NCBI GenBank assembly: GCA_025504975.1
Contig: JANUWI010000017.1
Location: forward strand, 558,001 to 622,000
DNA: 64,000 bases
Origin: Plenodomus lindquistii
Taxonomy: Eukaryota; Ascomycota; Dothideomycetes; Pleosporales; Leptosphaeriaceae
Direction of reading: 5' to 3'
The notes under the pieces were generated by a model that had not been told where the DNA came from, did not search any database, and was given only the letters and a program-made list of their open reading frames with translations. Shown one piece after another: positions 35,760 to 47,233 of this stretch (positions are counted from its first letter, which is position 1; each line of letters starts with the position of its first letter). A program made the position numbers and the translations under genes.

Positions 35760-37866
35760 TGCCAAGGTTCTACTGCTCGATCGAGCTCTGCTTGATTGGA
35801 TACCAAGAGGCCTCGAGTAAACGTAAATCTGTCAGACACAAAGTAGGGCTGAGTTTGCTGCTAAAGTCTCAAAGCCAAAGAAATTTATAGCGCACGTATG
35901 GTCTAGTGTCTGTCAACGATGCCCGTATACTCGTTAAGGGTAGTGCCCGTAGGTGTACCGCCCATCAAGATATGACGCGCTTTCGCATATGGGTCAGCCA
36001 ATAGAATAGGATACTGGTACTTAGCTGAGGCGTTATAGGCCAGCTTCCCTGTCATTTGGATTTCTTTATCGTTACCACTTTCGATACACCCACTCTCCAG
36101 CCTCATCGATACCTCTGTATCATTGGCTGAAGCGGAAGCCCCTTGACGCCACACAATGTTGATTGATCGACACGCACTATAGAGGACACAACACTCGATG
36201 CTACTTCTTGTAGTGATCACGTGTATTGAACATATCGTATGTGTTACGTACCATAGGTAGATAAAGGCTGCCGCCCCTATCGCGTTAAGCGAACTGATCG
36301 CAGACCTAATTGGAGTCTATGCGTCGATAGGAAGTTGAGTATTCTTTGCCCTTACAGTACAGCATTTGATTTCAAAGGTTACTTTCAGAAGCAGTCAAAG
36401 AAGGAGGACAGAGTTGATTCTGCATGAACACGATTTAGAGATCGGCCCTCAGTCGTTGATTGGACCATTAGAGCTCATTCAAACAGGACTAGTATGTCGG
36501 AGGTTTCGCCAAAAACCTATGACATCATTTCGTTGGGCGCAGCCGCGTTGGCCTAGTCAGTGAGTGAGCTACGGTCATACTGATGCAAACAAGATAGGCG
36601 GTATCAACTAAATGCTACTCTCACAACACTGGGTCCCACCCTTTCCTACAGCATCCTTAGTAAGCACTCTTACGCCTACACCTCATGCTGATTGTCTTAC
36701 CCTACGGTAGAAGCTGACCCCGACGCTTTCAGCAGTCCTGTGTGCTTGAGACGCCAACGAAGAGTTAGTTTCATCCGTTCCAGCTCCCACGTACGCAGCG
36801 AATACTATCGTCTGCGGGTGCCAATTCAAGCAATCCAAGTAAAGATCGTCAGGAAAAGAAAGGGATCTAGTACTGTACTGTGCAATGGTCTAGATCGTCA
36901 CGCTAGCGACGGTTCCGGCGCTTGTCAGCTGCGCCAATCCCGACTGCATTTTGCCAAGGGGTGTCAGACCTTGAGCTCGCCTCGCGCCTCCGGGTAACCT
37001 CACAAGGAGTCGCACGCACTGTGATCGGCAGCGAAAAACCGAACGAAGCAGACCTCCAAACCAATTACTTTTGCTTGGATTCTCTGACATACTTAAGCAC
37101 GCGCACATACCCACAGTTCCCATACGTAGTTGGTCTGCCCGCTCTGAGTACCATAGGTACCTTATGAGAATGTACTGTGTATACACACGTCCTGTTTTTG
37201 CTGATATGCAAGCGGCGTTGTGGCTTCAGCTGAAAAGAGCGTCTAGGAGTAGTAGCGGGGAACTTTAACCACTCGACTAGTTAGCCTCTTGTTAGTTTGT
37301 CTTCCTTCGGCCACGGGCAGCCTCGTGATTTGGCCTAATTGATCCGTCACATCCCTTACTCGGAAACAACCTCCTTGCACTTGTGTATCATTGCCTGAAA
37401 GTGCAGCGAAGGACATGAATTCCTCCACACTATATCCCGAATCGCGCTAGCGATTTATCAAAAGCGACTGAGGTGGGAATCGTACTGCTAAGCCGCGTTA
37501 AAGATTTCTGGTCTCGACTATACAATTTCCTTGAAAGAGACGGTACATAGTTGATACATCGCTGTGAGGTATTGTCTGATCTTTGCAGCTTTGCACAGAA
37601 AACCCCTGAATTGTGGTGTCGCGGCTTTGTCACTAACCGCAGCGCCACTACTCCTTAGGTGCGCCACCGTTGAGACTACACAACGGACTATGCTTATATG
37701 CAGTCTAGGACCTATACCAAATTTGCCAATCTATTGGGGTCTGGGTATCGGTTGATCAGACTATGCTTGCGCTTCAAATATCGTCCTCCTTGGACTTTTG
37801 GTTGCATCTCAATCAGTCTCGCACTGCTGTTTTTGAGACGTGGTTCTGCGCCTTCTATCCGACATC
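35760..37866. other. Repeat-bearing gap, no gene seen
   Basis: This 2.1-kb gap between UbiA and the chitin-binding protein gene contains a worn repeat (about 36560-37060) whose partner lies at 39920-40400. All open frames are short and without motifs. The last 150 bases before 37867 should hold the promoter of the chitin-binding gene. Confidence 0.45.
36560..37060 (+). repeat. Degenerate repeat, left copy
   Basis: It begins with GTGAGCTACG and AAACAAGATAGG, and ends with GCCTCCG, CACGCACT and GCARMRAAAARCCSRAA-like blocks. The same blocks recur in the same order at 39920-40400. The middle parts are strongly diverged, so homology rests on the ends and on one central block (about 36855-36890). 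Confidence 0.5.
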
Positions 37867-39792
37867 ATGCGCTCGCTATCACTTGCCCTACTCGTCTGTG
37901 TGACTGCAGTGTTGGGTGCTATGTCTCCAGACGGTACATGTGGAGGCAAGCAGAAGAATACCTGTCTCGGTTCCAGTAAGTACATGACCTTGGAACCAGT
38001 GTTCCGCTATACCGACATAGCCGGTACCTTGCTGACCACATAAGGATATGGAGAATGCTGTTCAGAGTACGGCTGGTGCGGATCTCGCCGCGAATATTGT
38101 CATGATGGCTGCCAACGGGCATTCGGGCGCTGCCATGGAGTCGCGCCTGATCCTAAGCCGTCTTCGCCCAAAGGTGCGGCAGGGCCCAAGATGACAACAC
38201 GTACTTCTGCACCTGCTTACACTCAAACAGTTTCCAAGGACGGACGATGCGGACCAAAGTATGGTGGGAACACCTGCTTGGGCAGCAGATATGGCGATTG
38301 CTGCAGTCAACGGTATGTTCAACGTGACATCCTAACTAGTGAGGAATAAGCTAATGAGAGTGTAGCTCGTACTGTGGCTCAAACAAAGGTGAGTAGGGTT
38401 CTTGAACTTTTACTGTGCTTCTCTGACCTGTGTTTAGACTACTGCGATGCCAAAACTTGCCAGAAAGGTTTCGGTACATGTCATAGTGTAGCGCCCCCTC
38501 CCCCCCAAAAAAGCAGCAGTAGTCGCCGCATTTCTCCAACGTCGACCCGTATCTCCACTTCCAGCAAGAAGTCGCCAACTTCCTCTTCAGTCAGCAAGTC
38601 ACTATCGAGAACCGCCTCTTCTTCTGCCAAGTCGGGCTCTTCCAGCGTCGTGGGAAACTCGGCTACAGAGTCTTCGACATCAAGCGTCTTGTCCTCGTCG
38701 TCAAGCTCGATGGCTGCTGCTAGTAGCAGTGCGACCGAAACCCCGAGCTCAGCCTCCAGTTCTTCGAGCATTACACCAAGCACCCCCATCGCCCCTTCGT
38801 CATCCTCAGATTTGCCTTCACCTTCCCCGGCCCCACCTGCTCCTGTTCCAACACAATGCACCCAGGCTGAATCCGACTTCTGCTCCAATCTCTCCGATGG
38901 ATGCAATTGCGGTGTTAGTCTTGAAGCAGGTGTCCCCTTCTGTTACAATTCCGAGGTAAAAAGCACTTGTTCCGCGCAAAGAAGTTGCAATGCAGGGGAC
39001 ACCTGCGCCTATGCTGCGAGCTTTCCAGGAGGCGGATTTTGCTTCGGCGGTAGTGGAACCTGTGTTGGCGGGCCTCCTGCTAGTCCATCTCCATCTCCAT
39101 CGCCAATCCCTGCCCCGCCCACTCAACCCACGGCTTGCAACACAGCTCAAAGCAACGCCTGCTCCAGCCTCGACAACAACAACAACCCCTGCCTTTGCGG
39201 TGTTGAATTGCAATCTCGCGAAGCCTTCTGCTATCCTCCCGTTCCCGAGGACGAACCAACCGCCGAATGTTTCACGAATGACGATTGCTTGAACTCAGAC
39301 GACATCTGCGCCTTTGATACATTCTCCCTTGGCGCTTGCCGTACGAATCGGGGGAGTATCTGTCGTGGTCCGCCTCCAGAGGCACCAATTGCTGTGTCGT
39401 CGAGCTCGACTCCTAGTCCATCGCCTTCTCCAACTCCTAATCCATCGCCTTCTCCAACACCTTCTCCACCGACAAGCACAACCTGCAGCTTGGCACAAGA
39501 TAACTTCTGCTCCGACGGCGGCTGCTTCTGCGGCGTCAAACTTGACGGTTCCGGAGTAATCTGCTCTAGCGATCATAATGCGTTCAGATGCGATAGTTGT
39601 ACCTCTGACGCCGGCTGTCGAGCAGGATGGCGCTGCATATATGATATTCCCTACTTCTGTGGTACTAGCGGGGGTATATGCGCTGAAGAGGCGAGTTATT
39701 GTCCGCAGCCGCCACCAGCTGCGAAGCGCGATCTCGAGGACGTGTTCAGGAGGGCGGGGGCTGCGATTGCGGGGAGGAAGCTAAGGGCGTAG
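37867..39792 (+). CDS. Secreted protein: two CBM18 chitin-binding domains plus three Cys-rich modules
   Basis: Four exons, 37867-37975, 38045-38312, 38366-38388 (23 nt) and 38438-39792, give 584 residues. Residues 1-18 are a signal peptide (MRSLSLALLVCVTAVLGA). Two hevein-like chitin-binding domains follow: GTCGGKQKNTCLGS to GWCGSRREYC, and RCGPKYGGNTCLGSRYGDCC to SYCGSNKDYCDAKTC; the second is split by the 23-nt exon. A Ser/Thr-rich stalk of about 130 residues comes next, then three copies of a module with the pattern C-x3-(A/Q)-x3-C-x5-14-CxCGV-x10-C, separated by Pro/Ser-repeat linkers (SPSPSPSP type). The C-terminus is basic (KRDLEDVFRRAG). I know no named domain matching the module. Export to the cell wall and chitin binding are well supported. 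The rest is unknown. Confidence 0.9.
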
Positions 39793-39919
39793 ATGTATTG
39801 CGGCGTTGCTTTGCGTCGGTTTTCGAGATGGCACTGAAACAAGTCAATTGTGTTTCTGTTTCTGATCCAAGTAAGCATTACCTTGACGACTGAAAGGCGC
39901 AGACGCAGTAGCTCCCATC

Positions 39920-40400
39920 CTTAGTAAGTGAGCTACGATGATGGTAATGTAAACAAGATAGGTGCTCGTTCAAGCGAACTAAGTATATCATCAGGAGAAG
40001 GAAGGGGCTAGCAATCTATGGTACAAAGGAGCCCGTGTTTATTGCGTCCCCATCTTATCTTAACAGCATGACGTCTGAGCCTCTGCCGCACTTAGAAAAC
40101 TACAAGAGCGCGCTAGTAAATTACAAAAAAAAATTCTAACCGCACTAGAAAACAATACATATTATACCACAGGAATTTTAGCCCTGTTTTCTAGTGTGGT
40201 GTGTTAATTACAGCGCGAGCAGCAGTTATAGCATTGGTCACTTGATAAATACGAGTTCCTTTTTATTCTACCATGCTGAACACGGTAGCTACTGTTTCTT
40301 TTTTAGAAACATCTAACACGCTTTGCGCCTCCGCGCAGCCTACATATCAATGAGTTACACGCACTACTATACTTGACAGCAAAAAGCCCAAAACGCAGTA
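39920..40400 (+). repeat. Degenerate repeat, right copy
   Basis: It pairs with 36560-37060 in the same orientation. The two copies flank the chitin-binding protein gene. The right copy is AT-richer and contains the inverted repeat at 40143-40196, so further insertions may have occurred inside it. Confidence 0.5.
40143..40196. repeat. Perfect 12-bp inverted repeat, 30-base loop
   Basis: CACTAGAAAACA and its exact reverse complement TGTTTTCTAGTG are separated by 30 AT-rich bases. It could be the ends of a tiny non-autonomous element or simply a stable hairpin. No target-site duplication was found by eye. Confidence 0.75.
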
Positions 40401-40443
40401 TATCTCTTCGACCAAGTAAAGCACAGTTGTTTTGATGAACTTT

Positions 40444-41023
40444 CTAACCCAACACTCTCGAAATAGTCTTGAACATTTCATTCGGCAAAGGCGCAAACCC
40501 AAGCTTAGTTTTTGGCGAAACTTCAACACAAGTATTCACCACATCTTCGAACAAAGGGGTGAGTGCCTTTCGCACAAGAATCCAAAATCGTCAGCAAAAA
40601 ATAGACTCCACCAACTTGGCGCGGTAACGCATTTGCTCATGGTTATGAAAACTCCACTACATAACATACCGGATTGCTTCGAAGTCCCATGCCTACGATG
40701 AAGAGATCGCAGTGGCGCTCCTGCAGCAAGTTTTTGAGCTGTCGGAGAGAATCTTCTGGTTTATCTGGATTCACGTCCATGCTTGAGCATGAGTAGCCTG
40801 CTGCTTGGGCTTTTTCGATATCCTAAAGAGAAGAGAGAGAGAGAGAAAAAACGTTAGAACTAAGCAAGCGGGATGAGACGAGACTAAGAGGGCAATATTT
40901 TCTTACATCGAGCACCATTTGCTTGTTACTCTTCTGTACGCCTAGTTTAGCGCCCGCCTCGTAGTCTGCAGGGACGAAGCGGCCCAGGCCGGCGATGAGG
41001 ACGTGTTTGGGTGTATTGGCCAT
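40444..41023 (-). CDS. Small conserved-looking fungal protein, 130 residues
   Basis: Three exons, 40907-41023, 40670-40822 and 40444-40566, join in phase 0 at GTAAGA/TTTAG and GTATGT/GAAAG. The protein starts MANTPKHVLIAGLGRF, which has a beta-strand plus glycine-loop look. It continues with DVNPDKPEDSLRQLKNLLQ and the segment RHCDLFIVGMGLRSNPALTP, then ends KLGFAPLPNEMF...SRVLG. I have the impression of a small nucleotide-binding-like or 'response regulator-like' fold shared by fungal hypothetical proteins, but I cannot name the family. A 5-base (AAAAG)n tract lies immediately upstream of the start. Splice phase and composition support the gene; function is unknown. Confidence 0.75.
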
Positions 41024-41043
41024 GATTTGATGGTTGCTTTCGC

Positions 41044-41074
41044 AAAAAAGAAAAGAAAAGAAAAGAAAAGAAAA
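41044..41074. repeat. (AAAAG)n pentanucleotide repeat
   Basis: About six AAAAG units lie directly upstream of the ATG at 41023 (minus strand), so they read as a CTTTT tract in the 5' leader of that gene. Confidence 0.85.
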
Positions 41075-41981
41075 CAATGCACGTGTAGTGTTGTAGATTG
41101 AGATGAGATGGTTGGTGGAATTTGTTTGGCTTATAAGGGGAGTTGACGAAAGCTGGATTTATATATGTATGGAGAGTAGAACTCCGCTCCCATACATGAG
41201 CGGTTGATTACACATGCAACTGACGCCCCGGATCAACGATCAGACCGAAGACTCAAGGTCAATGGGCAACGCTAAGGACAAAGTGCCCGCTTTGCGCTAA
41301 TATTTACTCTAGCTTTGGCCGCTTACGGCCGAAAGATCTGTAGGCTACCACGAAACACTGTAGTCTATACCCAAGGCGATTGTGGTAGTGTAAATCGACG
41401 AGTAATCGCTTACGCTATAAAAGAAACCGACCAAGATCGTACGTTAGCAATTGCAGCAAGTAGGATGCTGAGTAAAGCAAGCAATCATGGCTACAAGTCT
41501 TGCTATTTGTTGCAAGACTTTTCAGCCCTCTCAAAGCTTAAGCCATACCCGTGAGTTTGCCGTATAAATTGATGTCATACGGTTAAGGGTAGAGTAGGGC
41601 CCGCTGAGGATAGACCAATCTTGCGTGGCTCAATACGGTATACGGTAGCTATACGTCGAAAACGTATAAAGAGGGGTAAAGTCCATGCATGGAAGACAGA
41701 CCAAAAGTCAACGTATGTGCCGATCAGGGTTGCTATTAACCCGCGAACAGTGCTAGACTGTGCCTTCCTGTTTTCGCTTCTACGCATTAGACCTTTATCT
41801 CTGAAACTCTCACGTTAGCAGCACCAGCCGTTGCCCCTTGGGCGGCAACGCCTGCAGGGAAATTGGCCTTGTGCAGTAGATATTTAATACTACTGCTCCG
41901 CTGCCAAACGACTTGTAAACAATTTCAAGCATGTTCAGAACAAGAGAGACCAGACTTTCCGAATTTGATATATTGTAGTCA
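41075..41981. other. Intergenic, no gene seen
   Basis: This gap holds the promoter of the small gene at 40.4-41.0 kb and the 3' end of the E1-beta gene. The sequence around 41300-41800 is TA-rich with CG-poor short frames and may be eroded repeat DNA. I found no identifiable element. Confidence 0.4.
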
Positions 41982-43331
41982 TTAATACTCTATCGTCTGT
42001 TTAATCGCATCGTAAACCCCTATCACACAGAGTCAGCTCATATATCCACACTTAGTTCCCCCATCCAAACCCGACCTTTCCACCAAAGACAAGAACAAGA
42101 GAAGGAAGAACTTACGAGCAACATCCGGAATAACAAACTGTTCGTAAATCAAGCCAGTATGTGTTTCCCACCCCGTGACCCTCTTGACCGGGGCCTCCAG
42201 TCTCGTAAACGCACGTTCTTGAATCGTAGCGGCAACCTCAGCGCCCACACCCGCATTCATCATACTCTCATGCACGACAATCGCTCGGCCCGTCTTCTTC
42301 ACACTGTCTAGTACCGTCTCTCTATCCCAGGGGTAAATTGTGCGTAAATCGATTAATTCAACACTACATCCGAAATCGCGTTCTGCTGCCTCGATAGCCG
42401 CTGAGCAGGTATACAAGGGGGTGCCGTAGGAAATTATTGTCACATCGGATCCGGGTTTCAGCACCTCGGCTTTGTCGAGGGGAAGGGTGTAGGAAGAGAC
42501 GGGGACGTGTTCGATGGAGGCGCGGTAGAGGATCTTGGGTTCCATGAAGATTACGGGATCGGGGGATGCGATGGCGGAGAGGAGGAGGCCTTTTGCTTGG
42601 ATGGGGGAGCGGGGGATTACGACGCGGAGGCCGGGGGTGTGGGTGAAGAGGGCTTCGGGGGATTGGGTGTGGTATCTGATCATGTATTAGTATACCTCTC
42701 ATGTGATGTTTGAGAAGGGGCTATACAGAGCACCATGCCCCACACTTCCTGAAGGCATTCTTATCACCAACCCCCCAACATTTACGCCCGACGTCCCAGA
42801 TCGAAACCGATACTTTGCGACTTCATTGTGTATTTGGTCGAATGCGGGAAACACATAGTCGGCGAATTGTATCTCAGCAATCGGCTTCATCCCCTCTGCC
42901 GCAGCGCCGACTGCAAACCCCACAAGTCCCTGCTCACTCAATGGCGTGTTGAATACCCTCTCTGTGCCAAAGTCGGCAGAGAGGTTCATGGTACACCTGA
43001 AGACGCCGCCAAACTGCACGTCCTCGCCAAAGACCATGACTCTTTCATCGTCTTGTAGGGCATGGCGGAGTGCTTCATTAATAGCCGTGTAGAGGTTGAT
43101 GCGCTTTGTCTGGTCCTTTTGCACAGTGGGTGAGAACTCAGGGTTGGAGAGGGAAGATTTGGCAGTGTGGTGGAGGATTGGGGTGGTTGCATAGTCTACC
43201 GTGCCGTTGAGACGGGCTCCTGGGGCTGCGGAGGAGTAGCGCCTGTAGTGTTGACATTGGGGGTGGAGGGGGGTTTGGGGGCGAAGGAGGTATCGCGACA
43301 GCGCGCGGAAGGAGGGTATTTTGGCGGCCAT
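41982..43331 (-). CDS. Branched-chain 2-oxoacid dehydrogenase, E1 beta subunit
   Basis: Three exons, 42727-43331, 42116-42675 and 41982-42019, give 400 residues. The last exon is only 38 nt and supplies the conserved end VYDAIKQTIEY. The N-terminus is a mitochondrial presequence (Arg-rich, RRYSSAAP). The thiamine-diphosphate enzyme decarboxylates the 2-oxoacids of leucine, isoleucine and valine within the mitochondrial BCKDH complex, paired with an E1-alpha encoded elsewhere. Motifs: NLYTAINEALRHAL, VFGEDVQFGGVFRCT, PLSEQGLVGFAVGAA, EIQFADYVFPAFDQI, GHGALYHTQSPEA, VELIDLRTIYPWD. Start is the ATG at 43331; upstream in-frame codons lack ATG. It diverges from the MAM3 homologue. Leucine catabolism leads to methylcrotonyl-CoA, so a link to the carboxylase pair at 53-58 kb is conceivable but not shown. 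Confidence 0.95.
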
Positions 43332-44028
43332 GGCAGTCTTATGGCAAAAGTGGCTTCGAGGAAGACATGGGAAATGCAGCACTCCAACAAGACATGGTCA
43401 AGGGCTGAAATGCTGTAAGCCGACGGTTGTTTGTGCCGGCTACCAGCGGCTCTTCTCCAGGTTTGGCAGGCGCGGAGAACCGACGGGACCGACGTTCATG
43501 GCGATGGCAAGCGAGGCAGGCAAAAGCCGGGGTAGGCCTGCACGTGATGTGGCGCGTGTGTGGCTGGGGAGCGTTCGCCGGACGGGTGGGCCTAGTGTGC
43601 GGACTGCACGATGACGATTGAGGCTTGAGGCTTGAGGCTGAGACTGAGGCACGGGTCCTTTCGTCGCGCCTCTGGCCTCAACGGGCATGGCGGGGACTGA
43701 CGCAAGCTCTGCGCACATGGAGTACTGCTATGAAGACGAGGCGAGAGTGGCGACGCGTGACTATGAGCAACAGCGTACCTAATGGCATACCGGCGGGGCG
43801 GCACAGCAAGCCAGCGCTTATGTACGACGAGCATGCCATGGCAATGTGCGACGGGCAGAGGCAATTGCACCTTTGTGCACGGCCCCCTGGCTTAATCAGG
43901 CCCGTTCCTCCCGCATCATTATTTGCGTCGCTCTCTTCCACTCTGCACCGTGAAGCTCGCTCTCCCACTTGCGCAGACATCATCGCCGTCTCCTGCGCCG
44001 CGGTGCTCGCATCCCCCCGCTCCCTGCT
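43332..44028. promoter_or_regulatory. Divergent promoter region, E1 beta / MAM3
   Basis: About 700 bases separate the two divergent start codons. The sequence is GC-rich near the MAM3 start. I see no gene and no motif that I can defend. Confidence 0.4.
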
Positions 44029-46423
44029 ATGGTCGCTGCCATGAGCGCCCCTCGCTCGTCTACGCGCAATGGCTTCTCGTCGCACCCGGCCGCCCGCGTC
44101 GCCATGCTCGGCCTCTTCCACGCCTGCGCGCCCATGGCAAAGGCCCTGCCTTTGGCTGGCATGGTCACGGCCCTCGCCGACGATGACCTGCCCAAGTCGG
44201 CTGACGACGCCAGTCTGTGGCTGTATCTGGGCATTGCCATCTTGCTGGTGCTGGGTGGAGGTGTTTTTGCTGGTCTGACCATCGCGTATGTCTGCTCCCA
44301 GCTACCGTCGTCGTAGCACGGCGCGCTAACATGTCTCTCACACAGGCTCATGGGCCAGGATGAAATCTACCTCCAGGTGCTGGCGCATTCGGGCGACACC
44401 CACGAGCGCAAGAACGCGAAAAAGGTGCTCAAGCTGCTGCAAAGAGGCAAGCATTGGGTCCTCGTCACGCTTCTCCTGAGTAACGTCATCACAAACGAAA
44501 CTCTGCCCATTGTGCTCGACAGGTCCCTCGGTGGTGGCTGGCCAGCCGTTGTTAGTTCCACTGTGCTTATTGGTCTGTCTTTTCACCTATAAAGCCATGT
44601 TGCCATTGCTTACGAGTGCTTCCAGTCATCTTTGGCGAAGTCGTCCCCCAATCAATATGCGTTCGCTACGGTCTGCCCATTGGCGCCTTCATGGCCCCCA
44701 TTGTCCTCGCCCTCATGTATATCATGGGAATTGCCGCCTGGCCCACTGCCAAACTCCTCGACTACCTCCTCGGCGAAGACCACGGCACCGTCTACAAAAA
44801 GTCTGGCCTCAAGACCCTCGTCAACCTGCACCAGTCGCTTGGTCTCGAACACGAGCGCCTCAACGAGGATGAAGTCACCATCATCACCGCTGTGTTGGAT
44901 CTCAAGGCGAAAGCTGTGGGCAACATCATGACGCCCATGAAGGATGTCTTCACCATGTCGTCCGACACCGTGCTGGACGAGAAGATGATGGACAACATTC
45001 TCTCAGCTGGCTACTCGCGCATTCCCATCCACACGCCCGAGAACAAGAACAACTTTGTTGGCATGCTCCTCGTCAAGATGCTCATCACCTACGATCCCGA
45101 GGACGCCCTTCGTGTTCGCGACTTCGCCCTCGCCACTCTCCCCGAGACTCGCCCCGAGACCAGTTGTTTGGACATCTTGAACTTCTTCCAAGAGGGCAAG
45201 TCGCACATGGTCCTCGTCTCGGAATTCCCTGCTGAAGCTCGCGGTGCTGTCGGTGTTGTCACTTTGGAGGATGTCATCGAGGAGTTGATTGGAGAGTAAG
45301 CAAGCTCCCTTACACTGCACGTACAGCTGCTAACAAGACTAGGGAAATTATCGACGAATCTGACGTCTTCATCGATGTCCACAAGGCAATTCGCCGCATG
45401 GCCCCCGCCCCTCGCGCTCGTGTCCCGCGCGGCAAGGTCATTACCGATCCCGTTAAACCACAATCCGACGCACAGCTCATCAATGTCGAGGATGGTGCAG
45501 AGGAACAAAACGGCAAAACGGTGACTCGCAAGTCCTCCATGCCAGAAGTTTCCGACACCCTTTTGAAACCAGCCTTCATGTTACGCCGTCGTAGTAGTGG
45601 CAGCAAGGGCACCATGGAACCTCTACGCAGCGATGATCCTGAAGTCATGCAACATCTTAGACACCTTGGGCCCTCAAACGCTGCCAACCGCCCCAAGCAG
45701 ACTCGCATCAACACTGTCAAAATTAAGCCAGGTCAAGCACCAGCCATCCCCAACACCATACCCGAACATGCGCAACCCGCAGCCGACAATAGCCCCGCGC
45801 CAGACGTCCACGCGCCACAGGGTGGCGTAGGTGAAGGTCTTCTTGCATCTGCAGGCCGTGAAGCGAGCGATGGCGTCCATAGTGTAGCGGTGGGATATGG
45901 TACCATGGCACCTAGCGGTGATCGCATGTCCTGGAAATCTGGGCGTTCAGGGCTAAGGGACGCAGAATACGACGAACCCTCTTCTCCAAAAGGCGGTTCG
46001 CAAGCTGGTAACAACGACTCTACACATCTCAACGTCGACGACCGCCCCATCTCCTCGCAGAACCGCGAGAGATCCCGCTCTGTCAGCACAATCGCCTCGC
46101 TCCGCTCTGCGCGCACACGCTCCCGGAGTCCACCCAAGAAACGCCACACGGCGCGCAGCGGCAGCATCAGCGAGAACGTTGTAGATCTCAACGGCATCAA
46201 GAAGATTGTGCTCGAGACGACGAGTTCGAGTGATTCCGAAGACAAGAATGCAAGTAGCCAGGCTGACGGTGCTGAAGATTCGCGGAATTCACAGCAACAC
46301 TCAGAAGCCGAGAGTTCAAATGTAGGAGGTGACAAGGGCGGCAAGAAGAAGAGGAAGAAGAGAGGTAAGAAGAAGAAGGGCGGCAAAGATGGGGAGGATC
46401 AGCCACTACTTGGTGGACACTGA
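44029..46423 (+). CDS. MAM3: MAM3-like CNNM/DUF21 membrane protein with CBS pair
   Basis: Four exons, 44029-44285, 44346-44572, 44626-45295 and 45343-46423, give 744 residues. The order is: a short N-terminus with a hydrophobic segment; a DUF21/CNNM transmembrane domain (LMGQDEIYLQVLA, LLLSNVITNETLPIVLD, IFGEVVPQSICVRYG); a CBS pair (NIMTPMKDVFTM to GVVTLEDVIEELIGE); and a long disordered cytosolic tail rich in Ser/Arg and ending in a Lys-rich block. Yeast Mam3 is vacuolar and affects manganese and mitochondrial morphology. CNNM proteins act in divalent cation transport. A further intron with a weak GTGGAC donor (46413) and a strong TTTTTAG acceptor (46511) would replace the last codons with an exon ending at 46630. 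Both ends are plausible, and I report the simpler one. Confidence 0.92.
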
Positions 46424-46630
46424 ACAAAACATCTCTCCTACGCTTCACCTGCGAGGACTTGAGGTGTTTTCGTGGTTGTTTTCTTAATTGATGCAAATTT
46501 TTCCTTTTTAGGACCTGCGAGCAAGGCCGATGTATACGACGACGAAGAAGCGGCAAAAAGCGAGAATATAGCTACACGGTTGGGGCGATTGAATCGGCAT
46601 CTCAAGGGGCGGAGAGACTCAGACGGATGA

Positions 46631-47184
46631 GGAGGGAGGAGGCCGGCTAGTGGAGCAGGGAGTGTAGCATCTTTGACGTACAGATTCTTTTTCTTCTTCT
46701 TCTGGCATTGTATTATAGTAGTTGGTCAAAAAGGAGGAAAGAGGATAATCGGCTCAACGACGTTTTTTTCCTCGTCGGTATATTCATAATTGAGATGAGG
46801 TTTGATATGATGAATAGCAGTTGCTCCTCCCTACTTCTTTTTTTTTTTCCCTTCACATTTTGGCTTATTTGGACTCGATGCGTAGAGGACTACGAATTTC
46901 CATGCGTGCCTGACTAACTAACTCGGCATTGAAAGTTTTGGGTAGAAGGGTTTGCGGAGATGGGTTTTAAGCACGGGGTTTTGGGGGGGATGATGATGTT
47001 TGGATGCTGGATGGAGATTCTCTGGGTAGAGGATGTAGGTACAGGTCGTAAGAAGGAAAAAAAAAAAGAAAAGTAAAAGCTACACTCCCAAGATCAACAC
47101 AACCAACCTTTAACATAACAATCAAACTTCCAGTCTCGCATCAAAACGGTATGAAATGTATGAAATACCTAATTAGACGCATAT

Positions 47185-47233
<49 letters not shown>

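Larger units (their letters stand above)
39793..40443. other. Repeat-bearing gap with a hairpin-forming inverted repeat
   Basis: No gene is visible. The gap holds most of the right copy of the degenerate repeat and a perfect 12-bp inverted repeat (40143-40154 and 40185-40196). A possible third copy of the 30.9-kb repeat lies around 40210-40290. Confidence 0.5.

Noticed and set aside
38481..39539. Minus-strand frames rich in Glu/Gly/Asp under the chitin-binding gene
   Set aside because: They are antisense shadows of the Ser/Thr/Pro-rich stalk and linkers.
45733..46386. 217-codon minus-strand frame under the MAM3 tail
   Set aside because: Antisense of the Lys/Ser-rich cytosolic tail; no independent support.
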